Assembly: GCF_000716335.1 (NCBI RefSeq)
Contig: NZ_KL591005.1
Location: forward strand, 92,717 to 156,716
Source of the DNA: Streptomyces sp. NRRL S-118
GTDB taxonomy: Bacteria; Actinomycetota; Actinomycetes; Streptomycetales; Streptomycetaceae
Reading direction: 5' to 3'
Length of the DNA: 64,000 nucleotides
Part shown: piece after piece, positions 16,187-23,940 of the stretch
How the letters are laid out: each line of letters opens with the position of its first letter
How positions within the stretch are numbered: position 1 is the first letter of the stretch
Program-made: the position numbers and the translations under genes
Notes under the pieces: generated by a model
The model's input: the letters and a program-made list of their open reading frames with translations, nothing else
Databases searched by the model: none
Told to the model about the DNA's origin: nothing

Positions 16187-16981
16187 ATGAACAGTGCCGG
16201 TTCTCCCGGTCCGCCCCGCTTCCCCGCCACGGGGCGCCGCGTGCTCGTCAGCGGCGCCTCCCGGGGACTGGGCCGGGCCGTCGCCCGGGCGTTCGCGGCC
16301 AACGGCGACCGCGTGGCCGTCCATTACGGCTCGCGCGCGGACGAAGCGCGCCGGACCCTGGAGTCGCTGCCGGGCACGGGCCACGCACTCGTCCACGGCG
16401 ACCTGACGGACCCGGCGCAGGCCGCCCGCGTGGCCGGGGACGCCGCCTCCGCGCTCGGAGGTCTGGACGTCCTGGTCAACAACGCGGCGGTGAACGTCCG
16501 GCACCCGCTCGCCTCGACGCCGTACGAGGAGTGGGCGGCGGTCTGGCAGCAGCACGTCGCCGTCAACCTGCTCGCCACGGCGAACCTGAGCCACCTCGCC
16601 GCACGCCGCATGATCGACCAGGGCACCCGCGGACGCATCGTCAACATCGGCTCCCGCGGCGCCTTCCGGGGCGAACCGGACCACCCCGCCTACGGCGCCA
16701 CCAAGGCCGCCGTCCACGCGCTGGGCCAGTCCCTGGCGGTCTCCCTCGCTCCGCACGGGATCGCCGTGTCCTCCGTCGCCCCCGGGTTCTTCGCCACCGA
16801 GCGGGTCGCGGACCGGCTGACGGGCGCGGAGGGCGAGGAGATCCGCGCCCAAAGCCCGTTCGGCCGGGTGGCCGCCCCCGAGGAGATCGCCGCCGCGGTG
16901 CTGTGGCTGGCCTCCCCGGAGGCGGAATGGTCCTCGGGCACGATCCTGGACCTCAACGGCGCTTCGCACCTGCGCACCTGA
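16187..16981 (+). CDS. Short-chain dehydrogenase/reductase (SDR)
   Basis: 264 residues, classical SDR length. The cofactor motif is GASRGLGRAVA (T/G-x3-G-x-G), the NNAAVN motif follows strand 4, and the catalytic pair appears as YGATKAAVHA (Tyr-x3-Lys) with Ser in NIGSRGAF. The C-terminal SSGTILDLNGA is the usual end of FabG-like SDRs. It probably reduces or oxidises a keto/hydroxy group with NAD(P)H; the substrate is unknown. The ATG at 16187 is chosen because GAAAGGCG precedes it; a longer upstream frame is an artefact. It stands alone. Confidence 0.85.
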   Translation: MNSAGSPGPPRFPATGRRVLVSGASRGLGRAVARAFAANGDRVAVHYGSRADEARRTLESLPGTGHALVHGDLTDPAQAARVAGDAASALGGLDVLVNNAAVNVRHPLASTPYEEWAAVWQQHVAVNLLATANLSHLAARRMIDQGTRGRIVNIGSRGAFRGEPDHPAYGATKAAVHALGQSLAVSLAPHGIAVSSVAPGFFATERVADRLTGAEGEEIRAQSPFGRVAAPEEIAAAVLWLASPEAEWSSGTILDLNGASHLRT

Positions 16982-17044
16982 GAGCGGTGCGCGGCCGCCG
17001 CGCGGGCGGTGCGGCGGGCCCGCCGTGGGACGGGCCGGCGTGCG

Positions 17045-18517
17045 TCACGCGCCCGCGCGCGAGCGGGCCTTGAAGGCGGCCTTGCGCGCCTCCTTGGCGA
17101 TCCGCTTGTCGCGGTGCAGACGGCCCATCGCCTCCAGCACCTCGGGGGTCGCCGGGTGCTCCACCCGCCAGGCCGCGTCGAAGAAGCCGCCGTGCTGGCC
17201 GGTCAGGCCCTCCACGAGGTCCTGGAGCTCCTCCAGTTCGCCCTCCGCGTCGAGCTGCGCCGCGATCGTGTCGATGGCGAGCCAGAAGATCATCGACTCG
17301 GGCGGCGCCGGCACGTCGGCCGCGCCCCGCTCCGCGAGCCACACCCGGGCCAGCCCGCCCAGCTCGGGGTCGTCCAGCACCTCCCGTACGGCGGGTTCCG
17401 CCTCCGCGCCAGCGAGGGCGAGGGCCTGCTGGCAGTGGAGGCGGCGCAGCGGCGAGCCCGGGTCGGCGCCCTTCGCCGCCGCGAGCAGTTCCCGTGCCGC
17501 GGCCAGCGGTTCCCGCCGCGCCAGCCACTCGCCGGTCTCGGCCCGCGCCGACGCCTCGGGGAAGCGGGCGACGCCCTCCAGCAGCGCGTCCGCGCCCTTG
17601 TCCGCCAGCTCGCCGACGGCCGGCGCCGCGACGCCCGCCTCCAGCATGCGCTGGCGCACCCCGTACAGGCCCAGCGGTGTGAGCCGCACCAGCCCGTACC
17701 GGGAGACGTCCTCGTCGTCGCCGACCGCGACGGCCTCCGCGTCGCCCTCCTCCGCCATCAGCGCCTCGTCGACCGGGGTGTACTCGACGAGCCCGATGGG
17801 CTCCAGCACGCGGAACTGGTCGTCCAGCCGCATCATGGCCTCCGACACCTGTTCCAGGATGTCGTCGGTGGGCTCCCCCATGTCGTCCGGCACGATCATC
17901 GAGGCCGCGAGGGCGGGCAGCGGTACCGGGCCGGGTGCCGTCCCGGCGGTCCCCGCACCGCCGGCGCCCGTCTCCGTCACGGACAGCAGGTACAGGTTCC
18001 CCAGCACCCCGTGGAGGAACTCGGCCTCCCGCTCGGGGTCCCAGTCCAGCGCCTCCAGGTCGATCTCGCCGTTGTCGCCGATGACGTCCGCGAAGTCGTC
18101 GAGCAGCGGTGCGGTCGCGTCCGCGAACACCGTCTCCAGGCCGTCGAGCCACAGGGCCAGCACGTCCTGCGGTGAACCGCCCGTCACCAGCGGGAGGTTC
18201 TCGCCCGCCTCCACCGCCCCGTGCCCCGCTTCCTCCACCGGCTCCTCGACCTCGACCAGTCCGGTGTCGACGGCGACCCGCCAGGCCTCGCTCGCGTACG
18301 CCGCCCCGTCCTCGTCCGCCGCGAGCCCGAGCGCCTCCGCGGCGGCCGGCAGCAGCTCCTCCACCAGCTCGCCCCCGGCACCGACCCGGGTCTGCGGTCC
18401 CGCCCAGCGGGCGAGCCGGACGGCCCGGGCCAGCAGCGGGGCCGCGAGCGCGTCCCGCGCCAGCTCCGCGTCCGAGGGCAGCCGCACCGGCGGCAGGGTG
18501 GGACGGTCTGACGACAT
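17045..18517 (-). CDS. Conserved hypothetical protein, acidic, Streptomyces-type
   Basis: 490 residues, soluble, strongly acidic and Ala/Glu/Leu-rich, mostly helical in character. It has no signal peptide and no recognised catalytic motif. The C-terminal third (LHCQQALALAGAEAEPAVRE, then VWLAERGAADVP) looks like HEAT- or TPR-like helical repeats, and the last residues are Lys/Arg-rich (KRIAKEARKAAFKARSR). The start ATG at 18517 has a strong site, GAGGAGA. It is divergent from the secreted nuclease gene, with the PHO-box-like array between them. I cannot assign a function. Confidence 0.75.
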   Translation of the reverse strand: MSSDRPTLPPVRLPSDAELARDALAAPLLARAVRLARWAGPQTRVGAGGELVEELLPAAAEALGLAADEDGAAYASEAWRVAVDTGLVEVEEPVEEAGHGAVEAGENLPLVTGGSPQDVLALWLDGLETVFADATAPLLDDFADVIGDNGEIDLEALDWDPEREAEFLHGVLGNLYLLSVTETGAGGAGTAGTAPGPVPLPALAASMIVPDDMGEPTDDILEQVSEAMMRLDDQFRVLEPIGLVEYTPVDEALMAEEGDAEAVAVGDDEDVSRYGLVRLTPLGLYGVRQRMLEAGVAAPAVGELADKGADALLEGVARFPEASARAETGEWLARREPLAAARELLAAAKGADPGSPLRRLHCQQALALAGAEAEPAVREVLDDPELGGLARVWLAERGAADVPAPPESMIFWLAIDTIAAQLDAEGELEELQDLVEGLTGQHGGFFDAAWRVEHPATPEVLEAMGRLHRDKRIAKEARKAAFKARSRAGA

Positions 18518-18593
18518 CAGGGGTCTCTCCTCGGGATACGGGGACGGGTCCAGGCGGGCCCCAGCGTAGACGCATTTGGGTGCATGTCCGCTG

Positions 18594-18626
18594 GTTCATG
18601 TACCGGTCAACGCCCGTACACCCGGC
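18594..18626 (+). promoter_or_regulatory. PHO-box-like direct repeats (PhoP binding)
   Basis: Three adjacent 11-bp units: GTTCATGTACC (18594), GGTCAACGCCC (18605) and GTACACCCGGC (18616). The first seven bases fit the Streptomyces PhoP direct-repeat consensus G(G/T)TCAYY. A TTGACA (-35-like) begins at 18632, six bases beyond, and the secreted nuclease/phosphatase starts at 18728. This is the layout of phosphate-starvation promoters. Confidence 0.6.
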
Positions 18627-18727
18627 AACCCTTGACAAGTACCCGGCGAACACAAGACATTGACGCGCGTAGATCTGTTGTCCGGATCCAACCCCTCACG
18701 CACCTCCCACACCATCGGAGCCTTTCC

Positions 18728-20599
18728 ATGTCTTCCTCCCTGCCGAGAGCCGCGTCCAGCACCGCCCACAGAGCGGCTGCCGTCTCGGCCGTCGTGGCCG
18801 CCGCGCTGGCCGCCGGCCTGCTCGCCGCCTCCCCCTCGGCGTTCGCCGACGACGCGAGCACGAGCGCGGACGCGATACGCATCCACGACATCCAGGGCTC
18901 CACCCGCATGTCCCCGCTCGCCGGCCGCCAGGTCACCGCCGTCCCGGGCATCGTCACCGGCGTGCGCACCTACGGCTCCCGCGGCTTCTGGATCCAGGAC
19001 CCGCAGGCCGACGCGGACCCGGCCACCAGCGAGGGCGTGTTCGTCTACACCGGCTCCGCCCCGACCGTCGCCGTGGGCGACTCGGTCACCGTCTCCGGCA
19101 CCGTGACCGAATACGTCCCGGGCGGCACGTCGTCGGGCAACCAGTCCCTGACGCAGATCACCAAGCCCACGGTCACCGTGGTCTCCTCGGGCAACGCGCT
19201 CCCCGCGCCGGTGACCGTCTCCGCCCGCTCGGTGCCCTCCGCGTACGCGCCCGAGGGCGACCCGGCGGCCGGCGGTTCCATCAACGGCCTGACGCTCCGG
19301 CCCGGTTCGTACGCCCTGGACTACTACGAGTCCCTGGAGGGCACGAACGTCCGCATCGGGACCTCCCGCGTCGTCGGCGCCACCGACCCGCACGCGGAGC
19401 TGTGGGTGACGGTGAAGCCGTTCGAGAACGCGAACCGGCGCGGCGGCGCGGTCTACGGCTCGTACACCGCCCAGAACACCGGCCGCCTCCAGATCCAGTC
19501 GCTGACCCCGCTCGCCCAGCAGCCGTTCCCCAAGGCGGACGTCGGTGACTGGCTGACCGGCTCGACCGAGGGCCCGCTGGACTTCAACCAGTACGGCGGC
19601 TACACCCTCACCGCCCGCACCCTCGGGACGGTCGCGAACCTGGGTCTGGAGCGCGAGGTCACCGAGAAGCAGCGTCCGAGCGAGCTGGCGGTGGCGACGT
19701 ACAACGTCGAGAACCTCGACCCGACGGACCCGCAGGAGAAGTTCGACGCGCTGGCCAAGGCCGTGGTGGAGAACCTGGCCTCGCCCGACATCCTCGCCCT
19801 GGAGGAGATCCAGGACAACAACGGCGCGAAGAACGACGGCACGGTCGCCGCCGACCTGACGGTGAAGAAGTTCACGGACGCGATCGTCGCGGCGGGCGGC
19901 CCGGCGTACGAGTGGCGCAGCATCGACCCGGCGAACAACAAGGACGGGGGCGAGCCGGGCGGCAACATCCGCCAGGTCTTCCTCTTCAACCCCGAGCGTG
20001 TGTCGTTCACCGACCGCGCGGGCGGCGACGCGACCACGGCGACCGGTGTCGTGCGCGAGCAGGGCCGGGCGGCCCTCACCCACTCCCCCGGCCGCATCGC
20101 CCCCGCGGACGCGGCGTGGGACAACAGCCGCAAGCCGCTCGCGGGCGAGTTCACCTTCCGCGGCCGCACGGTCTTCGTGATCGCGAACCACTTCGGCTCC
20201 AAGGGCGGTGACGAGTCGCTGGTCTCGCACCACCAGCCGCCGAACCGTTCCTCCGAGACCAAGCGCCTGCAGCAGGCCCAGGCGGTGAACACCTTCGTCA
20301 AGGACATCCTGAAGGTCCAGCGCACCGCCGACGTCGTGGTCCTCGGCGACATCAACGACTTCGAGTTCTCGGCGACGACCAAGGCGCTGACGGACGGGGG
20401 CGCGCTGTACCCGGCGGTCCTGTCACTGCCGCGCCCGGAGCGGTACTCGTACGTCTTCCAGGGCAACAGCCAGGTGCTGGACCAGATCCTGACCAGCCCG
20501 TCGATCCGGCACTTCGAGTACGACAGCGTCCACATCAACGCGGAGTTCGCGGAGCAGAACAGCGACCACGACCCGCAGGTGCTGCGCTTCCGCCCGTAG
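18728..20599 (+). CDS. Secreted endonuclease/exonuclease/phosphatase-family protein
   Basis: 623 residues. A signal peptide covers about 1-40 (AAAVSAVVAAALAAGLLAAS ... AFADD). An N-terminal OB-fold/ExeM-like module follows (DIQGSTRMSPLAGRQVTAVP, about 50-170). The C-terminal half (about 315-620) is an EEP catalytic domain: NVENLDP, the metal-binding Glu in LALEEIQDNNG, VLGDINDFEFS and the terminal His pair in NSDHDPQ. Such enzymes release phosphate from extracellular nucleic acid or phosphoesters. The ATG at 18728 has GGAG upstream and gives a proper signal peptide. The PHO-box-like repeats suggest induction under phosphate starvation. Confidence 0.88.
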   Translation: MSSSLPRAASSTAHRAAAVSAVVAAALAAGLLAASPSAFADDASTSADAIRIHDIQGSTRMSPLAGRQVTAVPGIVTGVRTYGSRGFWIQDPQADADPATSEGVFVYTGSAPTVAVGDSVTVSGTVTEYVPGGTSSGNQSLTQITKPTVTVVSSGNALPAPVTVSARSVPSAYAPEGDPAAGGSINGLTLRPGSYALDYYESLEGTNVRIGTSRVVGATDPHAELWVTVKPFENANRRGGAVYGSYTAQNTGRLQIQSLTPLAQQPFPKADVGDWLTGSTEGPLDFNQYGGYTLTARTLGTVANLGLEREVTEKQRPSELAVATYNVENLDPTDPQEKFDALAKAVVENLASPDILALEEIQDNNGAKNDGTVAADLTVKKFTDAIVAAGGPAYEWRSIDPANNKDGGEPGGNIRQVFLFNPERVSFTDRAGGDATTATGVVREQGRAALTHSPGRIAPADAAWDNSRKPLAGEFTFRGRTVFVIANHFGSKGGDESLVSHHQPPNRSSETKRLQQAQAVNTFVKDILKVQRTADVVVLGDINDFEFSATTKALTDGGALYPAVLSLPRPERYSYVFQGNSQVLDQILTSPSIRHFEYDSVHINAEFAEQNSDHDPQVLRFRP

Positions 20600-20606
20600 C
20601 GTCCGC

Positions 20607-20634
20607 GCCGGCCGCCGGACGACCGGCGGCCGGC
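20607..20634. terminator. Bidirectional terminator between convergent genes
   Basis: Perfect 12-bp stem GCCGGCCGCCGG / CCGGCGGCCGGC with an ACGA loop, placed between the nuclease stop (20599) and the monooxygenase stop (20639). Confidence 0.8.
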
Positions 20635-20638
20635 CCGG

Positions 20639-21358
20639 TCAGCCGCCCGCGCTGAAGTGCAGCGCGGGCGTGTACCGCCGCACGCCGCCGCCGACGGCAC
20701 CCGGGTACGTCTTCACCTTGCGCCACTGCGGGGTGGCGCCCCCGATCCCGTCGCCGGGGGCGGCGAGCGCCTCGATGTGGGCCTCGGCGCTCTCCCATTC
20801 GGCGTAGTTGAGGACGCGGGTGCCGTCGAGGCTGGTGTGGAAGGTCCCGGAGATGCCGCCCGGGTGCGGGTGCGGATCGGTCTCCAGCGCCTCGAACACG
20901 CCGTCCACCCAGTCCCGTTGCCGCTCGTGGTCCGGCCCGTCGAACGCGACGTCCACGATGACGACGCATCCCGGGACGCGAGGGCCGCCGGCGCCCAGCC
21001 CTGTCCTCCGGTAGAGCTCGTACGAGGCGATGCCCACCCGCTCGATGCCGGGCACGGCCGCGTCGATCTCGTCGTTCCGGTCGTCGCGGTACCGGGTGAA
21101 GAACTCCTGGTGGGCCGCTTCGTCCCGCCACTGCGAATAGTGGAAGAGGGTGTCGCCGTCCTCCCCGGCGTGGACGGTGTACGACAGGAGCCCGGCGAAC
21201 GGCCAGTCGCGGGTCTGCCACGCCTTCGCGATGGCGTCCAGGGTGGCGCGCTGCCGCTCGGGCGTGCCCACCCCCCATGTACTGGCCTTGACGACCCCGA
21301 CGCCCGAGCGGGTGAGGTCGGGACGCGCACCGGTCCCGTACGCGGTGATCACCTGCAT
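20639..21358 (-). CDS. Antibiotic-biosynthesis-monooxygenase (ABM) family protein, probable SoxR target
   Basis: 239 residues with two ferredoxin-like ABM repeats (about 10-115 and 120-225). Repeat one has FAGLLSYTVHAGEDGDTLFH and YSQWRDEAAHQEFFTRY; repeat two has GTFHTSLDGTRVLNYAEWES. Members are small cofactor-free oxygenases acting on quinones or polyketides. The ATG at 21358 (MQVITAYG) is preceded by AGGAGG; the longer frame to 21412 would overlap the promoter. A SoxR-type box sits in that promoter. From memory, a monooxygenase of this kind (SCO1909) is one of the few SoxR-regulon genes in S. coelicolor, induced by redox-active pigments. Confidence 0.85.
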   Translation of the reverse strand: MQVITAYGTGARPDLTRSGVGVVKASTWGVGTPERQRATLDAIAKAWQTRDWPFAGLLSYTVHAGEDGDTLFHYSQWRDEAAHQEFFTRYRDDRNDEIDAAVPGIERVGIASYELYRRTGLGAGGPRVPGCVVIVDVAFDGPDHERQRDWVDGVFEALETDPHPHPGGISGTFHTSLDGTRVLNYAEWESAEAHIEALAAPGDGIGGATPQWRKVKTYPGAVGGGVRRYTPALHFSAGG

Positions 21359-21407
21359 GACTGCCTGCCTCCTGGCTGCCGCCCCCCTGTGGTGCGGCCG
21401 GGCACCC

Positions 21408-21438
21408 ATCATGAAAGCTCAAGTCCGCTTGAGGTCAA
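21408..21438 (-). promoter_or_regulatory. SoxR-type promoter
   Basis: On the minus strand a -35 element TTGACC (21438-21433) overlaps the palindrome CTCAAG-N4-CTTGAG (21433-21418). A -10-like CATGAT (21413-21408) follows at a 19-bp spacing. The long spacer with the dyad inside it is the MerR-family layout, and the arms match the SoxR consensus CCTCAAGTTAACTTGAGG. Confidence 0.65.
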
Positions 21439-21560
21439 GGGTGTCCGGGTCGCCGCACACGCGACCCCGCCACCGCGCCGCGTGATGCGGTGCGATGACG
21501 GGGTGACGGGTGTGACGGGGTGAGCCGACCGGCCGGAGGGCGCGGCGCCACCGGGGGCGG

Positions 21561-21869
21561 TCAGCCCGGCCAGGTGCCCGTCAGCCGGCGGACTCCCATG
21601 GCGCCGGAGCGGTCCACCGCCGCCTTGACCACCGCGAAGATCGCGCCTTCCAGTGCGGCGGCCAGCAGGATTTCCTTCCACTCCCGTTCCTCGTCCATGG
21701 CGTCCGGGGCGTCCCCGCTGCCGAGGGCCGCCCAGGCGCGGGAGAAGAGGCTGCTGGCGACGGCACCGCCGGCCATGCCCAGCAGGATGCCGACGGGCCG
21801 GTAGAGGATCTTCTGCTTCTTCTTTTTCTTCTGCTTGTTCTTGTACTGCTTGCCGGCCACGCCGGTCAC
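21561..21869 (-). CDS. DUF4235-type small membrane protein
   Basis: 102 residues. A Lys/Gln-rich N-terminus (YKNKQKKKKKQKILYRPVGI) precedes one or two hydrophobic helices (ILLGMAGGAVASSLFSRAWA; ILLAAALEGAIFAVVKAAVD). The arrangement matches the DUF4235 family of actinobacterial membrane proteins. The GTG at 21869 overlaps the preceding gene's stop by GTGA, which fixes the start. It is the third gene of a tightly coupled trio with a DUF3618 protein and a holin-superfamily protein, likely acting together at the cell envelope. Confidence 0.8.
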   Translation of the reverse strand: MTGVAGKQYKNKQKKKKKQKILYRPVGILLGMAGGAVASSLFSRAWAALGSGDAPDAMDEEREWKEILLAAALEGAIFAVVKAAVDRSGAMGVRRLTGTWPG

Positions 21870-22126
21870 CCCCACTTCCCGGTCCGGCGGAGCTGCCACA
21901 CGGCGACGCCCGCCACCACCACCATGGCGACGGCGGCGAGGATCTGGCGCGGGTGCTGCCGGACGGGTTCGGGGGTCTTCTCGTGCATCAGGTGGGCGGC
22001 GCGTGCCTTGACATCTGTCCTGGCCATCAGCTGGTCGATGGTCTCGCCCAGCTCCTGCCGCTTGCGGGCCGCTTCGCGGCGCAGTTCGTCAGGTCCGGCG
22101 AGCTTCGGCGCCTCACGACGTGTCAT
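21866..22126 (-). CDS. DUF3618-type membrane-anchored protein
   Basis: 86 residues. A charged helical N-terminal part (PDELRREAARKRQELGETID, about 11-30) and QLMARTDVKARAAHLM lead to one C-terminal transmembrane helix (ILAAVAMVVVAGVAVWQL). The DELRREI.R.R.ELG.T...L pattern is the hallmark of DUF3618. The ATG at 22126 overlaps the upstream stop by ATGA, and its own stop overlaps the DUF4235 gene, so all three are translationally coupled. Confidence 0.82.
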   Translation of the reverse strand: MTRREAPKLAGPDELRREAARKRQELGETIDQLMARTDVKARAAHLMHEKTPEPVRQHPRQILAAVAMVVVAGVAVWQLRRTGKWG

Positions 22127-22512
22127 CGGTGGACCCTCTCCTTGATCTCGTGGACGTCGGAACGCATCCCGTCGATCGCCCGCTCGGGCTTGGGCGGCAC
22201 CGCGCGCTTCAGCTGGCTGCGGCCCAGGGCCGCGAGGATGCCCGCCAGCACCAGGAACAGTCCGGTGGCGATGAGCACCGACGCCCAGACGTCCAGGGCG
22301 AGGTTCAGCAGCGCCGCCACGGTGGCCCAGATTCCGATCAGTCCGACGTAGCCGACGGCGGCCGCCGCACCCAGCAGCCCGCCGCCCTTGCCGGCGCGTT
22401 TGCCTTTCTGCATCATCTCGGCCTGCGCCGTGCGCATCTCGGTCTTGACCAGGTCGGAGAGCTGTTCCGACGCCTGCTTCACCAGCTCGCCGACCGACGG
22501 TTCTCCGGCCAT
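22123..22512 (-). CDS. Phage-holin-superfamily (Actinobacterial holin-X) membrane protein
   Basis: 129 residues. An amphipathic N-terminal helix (SVGELVKQASEQLSDLVKTE) precedes two transmembrane helices (AVGYVGLIGIWATVAALLNL; WASVLIATGLFLVLAGILAA). A charged tail (ERAIDGMRSDVHEIKERVHR) follows. Despite the family name these are chromosomal envelope proteins, not lysis proteins. GGAGGCGATCTGGC lies directly before the ATG. First gene of the three-gene envelope operon. Confidence 0.82.
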   Translation of the reverse strand: MAGEPSVGELVKQASEQLSDLVKTEMRTAQAEMMQKGKRAGKGGGLLGAAAAVGYVGLIGIWATVAALLNLALDVWASVLIATGLFLVLAGILAALGRSQLKRAVPPKPERAIDGMRSDVHEIKERVHR

Positions 22513-22586
22513 GCCAGATCGCCTCCCATCTCGTACGGGGAGGATCGAGTACCCGCGCGTACCGCTTCGAACCGTGGGGACGACGC

Positions 22587-22615
22587 AGCCCGCCGACCAG
22601 GGCGGTCGGCGGGCT
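22587..22615 (-). terminator. Terminator of the small secreted protein gene
   Basis: Perfect 12-bp stem AGCCCGCCGACC / GGTCGGCGGGCT with a 5-base loop, 20 bases beyond the stop at 22636 on the minus strand. Confidence 0.75.
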
Positions 22616-22635
22616 GTGCGGGGCCGGGGGCCGGC

Positions 22636-22845
22636 TCAGGAACCGTTGACTTCGTTGCTGCCGAGGATGGAGACGTGTTCGAGCACGTCCTCCATCGGGT
22701 CGTCGATCTGGCCGATCGACAGCAGCGTGATGTGGTGACCGTTGTCGGAGGCGGTGCGGGCCTCGTCGGCGTGGGCGGCCGTGCCGGACGAGAACACGGC
22801 CACCAGGGCGAATACGCCGGGAACGATCAGCCTGCCGGTCTTCAT
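22636..22845 (-). CDS. Small secreted protein, unknown function
   Basis: 69 residues. A signal peptide (MKTGRLIVPGVFALVAVFSS ... AHADE, cleavage probably after AHA near residue 25) leaves a mature peptide of about 43 residues, acidic, without cysteines, ending LEHVSILGSNEVNGS. The start is ATG 22845; an upstream extension to 22923 adds only basic junk. The own terminator and the typical signal peptide support a real gene. It has some feel of a chaplin- or rodlin-sized surface peptide but lacks the chaplin motif, so I leave it unassigned. Confidence 0.7.
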   Translation of the reverse strand: MKTGRLIVPGVFALVAVFSSGTAAHADEARTASDNGHHITLLSIGQIDDPMEDVLEHVSILGSNEVNGS

Positions 22846-22938
22846 ATGAGCAGTCCCTCGCCTTGCCGATCCGTGTGACATCCGCGCTGACCTGTCTATC
22901 CGTCCTGCGGACGGAAAGGTCACGCGGATTCACCCGGA

Positions 22939-23931
22939 TCAGTTGTGGCTGTGGAGGATGTCGTTGAGCCCGCCCCACACCGCGTTGTTCGGGCGGGCCT
23001 CGACGGCGCCGGTGACCGAGTTGCGGCGGAAGAGGATGTGGGAGGCGCCGGACAGCTCGCGGGCCTTGACGACCTGGCCGTCGGGCATCGTCACGCGGGT
23101 ACCGGCGGTGACGTACAGCCCGGCTTCGACGACGCACTCGTCGCCGAGGGCGATGCCCACGCCCGCCTCGGCGCCGACGAGGCAGCGCTCGCCGATGGAG
23201 ATGATGACGTTGCCGCCGCCGGAGAGGGTGCCCATGGTGGAGGCACCGCCGCCGATGTCGGAGCCGTCACCGACGACGACGCCGGCGGAGATGCGGCCCT
23301 CGACCATGGAGGTGCCGAGGGTGCCGGCGTTGAAGTTGACGAAGCCCTCGTGCATGACGGTGGTGCCGGCGCCGAGGTGCGCGCCGAGCCGGACGCGGTC
23401 GGCGTCGGCGATGCGGACGCCCTTGGGCAGCACGTAGTCCGTCATGCGCGGGAACTTGTCGACGCTGGTGACCTGGAGGTGCAGGCCCTCGGCGCGGGCG
23501 TTGAGCCGGACCTTCTCGACGTCGTCGACGGCGACGGGGCCCAGCGAGGTCCAGGCGACGTTGGCGAGCAGGCCGAAGATGCCGTCCAGGTTCTGGCCGT
23601 GCGGCGCGACCAGCCGGTGGCTGAGCAGGTGCAGGCGCAGGTAGACGTCGTGCGCGTCGAGCGGCTTGTCGTCGAGGGAGGCGATGACGGTGCGTACGGC
23701 GACGACCTCGACGCCACGGCGCGCGTCGACGCCGATGGCCTTGGCGGCGCCTTCCCCGAGGGCGTCGACGGCCTGGTCGGCGGTGAGCCGCTCGGTCCCG
23801 GCGGGCCCGGGGGCCTCGGTGAGCTCGGGGGCGGGGAACCAGGTGTCGAGAACGGTGCCGTCGCCGGCGAGGGTGGCGAGGCCGGCGGCGACGGCGCCGG
23901 TGGTACGTGGTGCGGACGGTGCAGAAGTCAT
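22939..23931 (-). CDS. dapD: 2,3,4,5-tetrahydropyridine-2,6-dicarboxylate N-succinyltransferase
   Basis: 330 residues, the actinobacterial long form. DapD transfers succinyl from succinyl-CoA to tetrahydrodipicolinate in the succinylase branch of lysine and meso/LL-diaminopimelate synthesis, in the cytoplasm. The C-terminal half is a left-handed beta helix of hexapeptide repeats ([60 protein letters not shown]). The N-terminal domain carries [21 protein letters not shown] TetR regulator gene ends only nine bases upstream on the same strand, so the two may share a transcript. Confidence 0.93.
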   Translation of the reverse strand: MTSAPSAPRTTGAVAAGLATLAGDGTVLDTWFPAPELTEAPGPAGTERLTADQAVDALGEGAAKAIGVDARRGVEVVAVRTVIASLDDKPLDAHDVYLRLHLLSHRLVAPHGQNLDGIFGLLANVAWTSLGPVAVDDVEKVRLNARAEGLHLQVTSVDKFPRMTDYVLPKGVRIADADRVRLGAHLGAGTTVMHEGFVNFNAGTLGTSMVEGRISAGVVVGDGSDIGGGASTMGTLSGGGNVIISIGERCLVGAEAGVGIALGDECVVEAGLYVTAGTRVTMPDGQVVKARELSGASHILFRRNSVTGAVEARPNNAVWGGLNDILHSHN

Positions 23932-23940
23932 GCAGGAAAC

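Noticed and set aside
22123..22512. Phage origin suggested by the holin-like gene
   Set aside because: No lysin, capsid, tail or integrase gene is nearby; chromosomal holin-superfamily proteins with DUF3618/DUF4235 partners are normal in actinobacteria.
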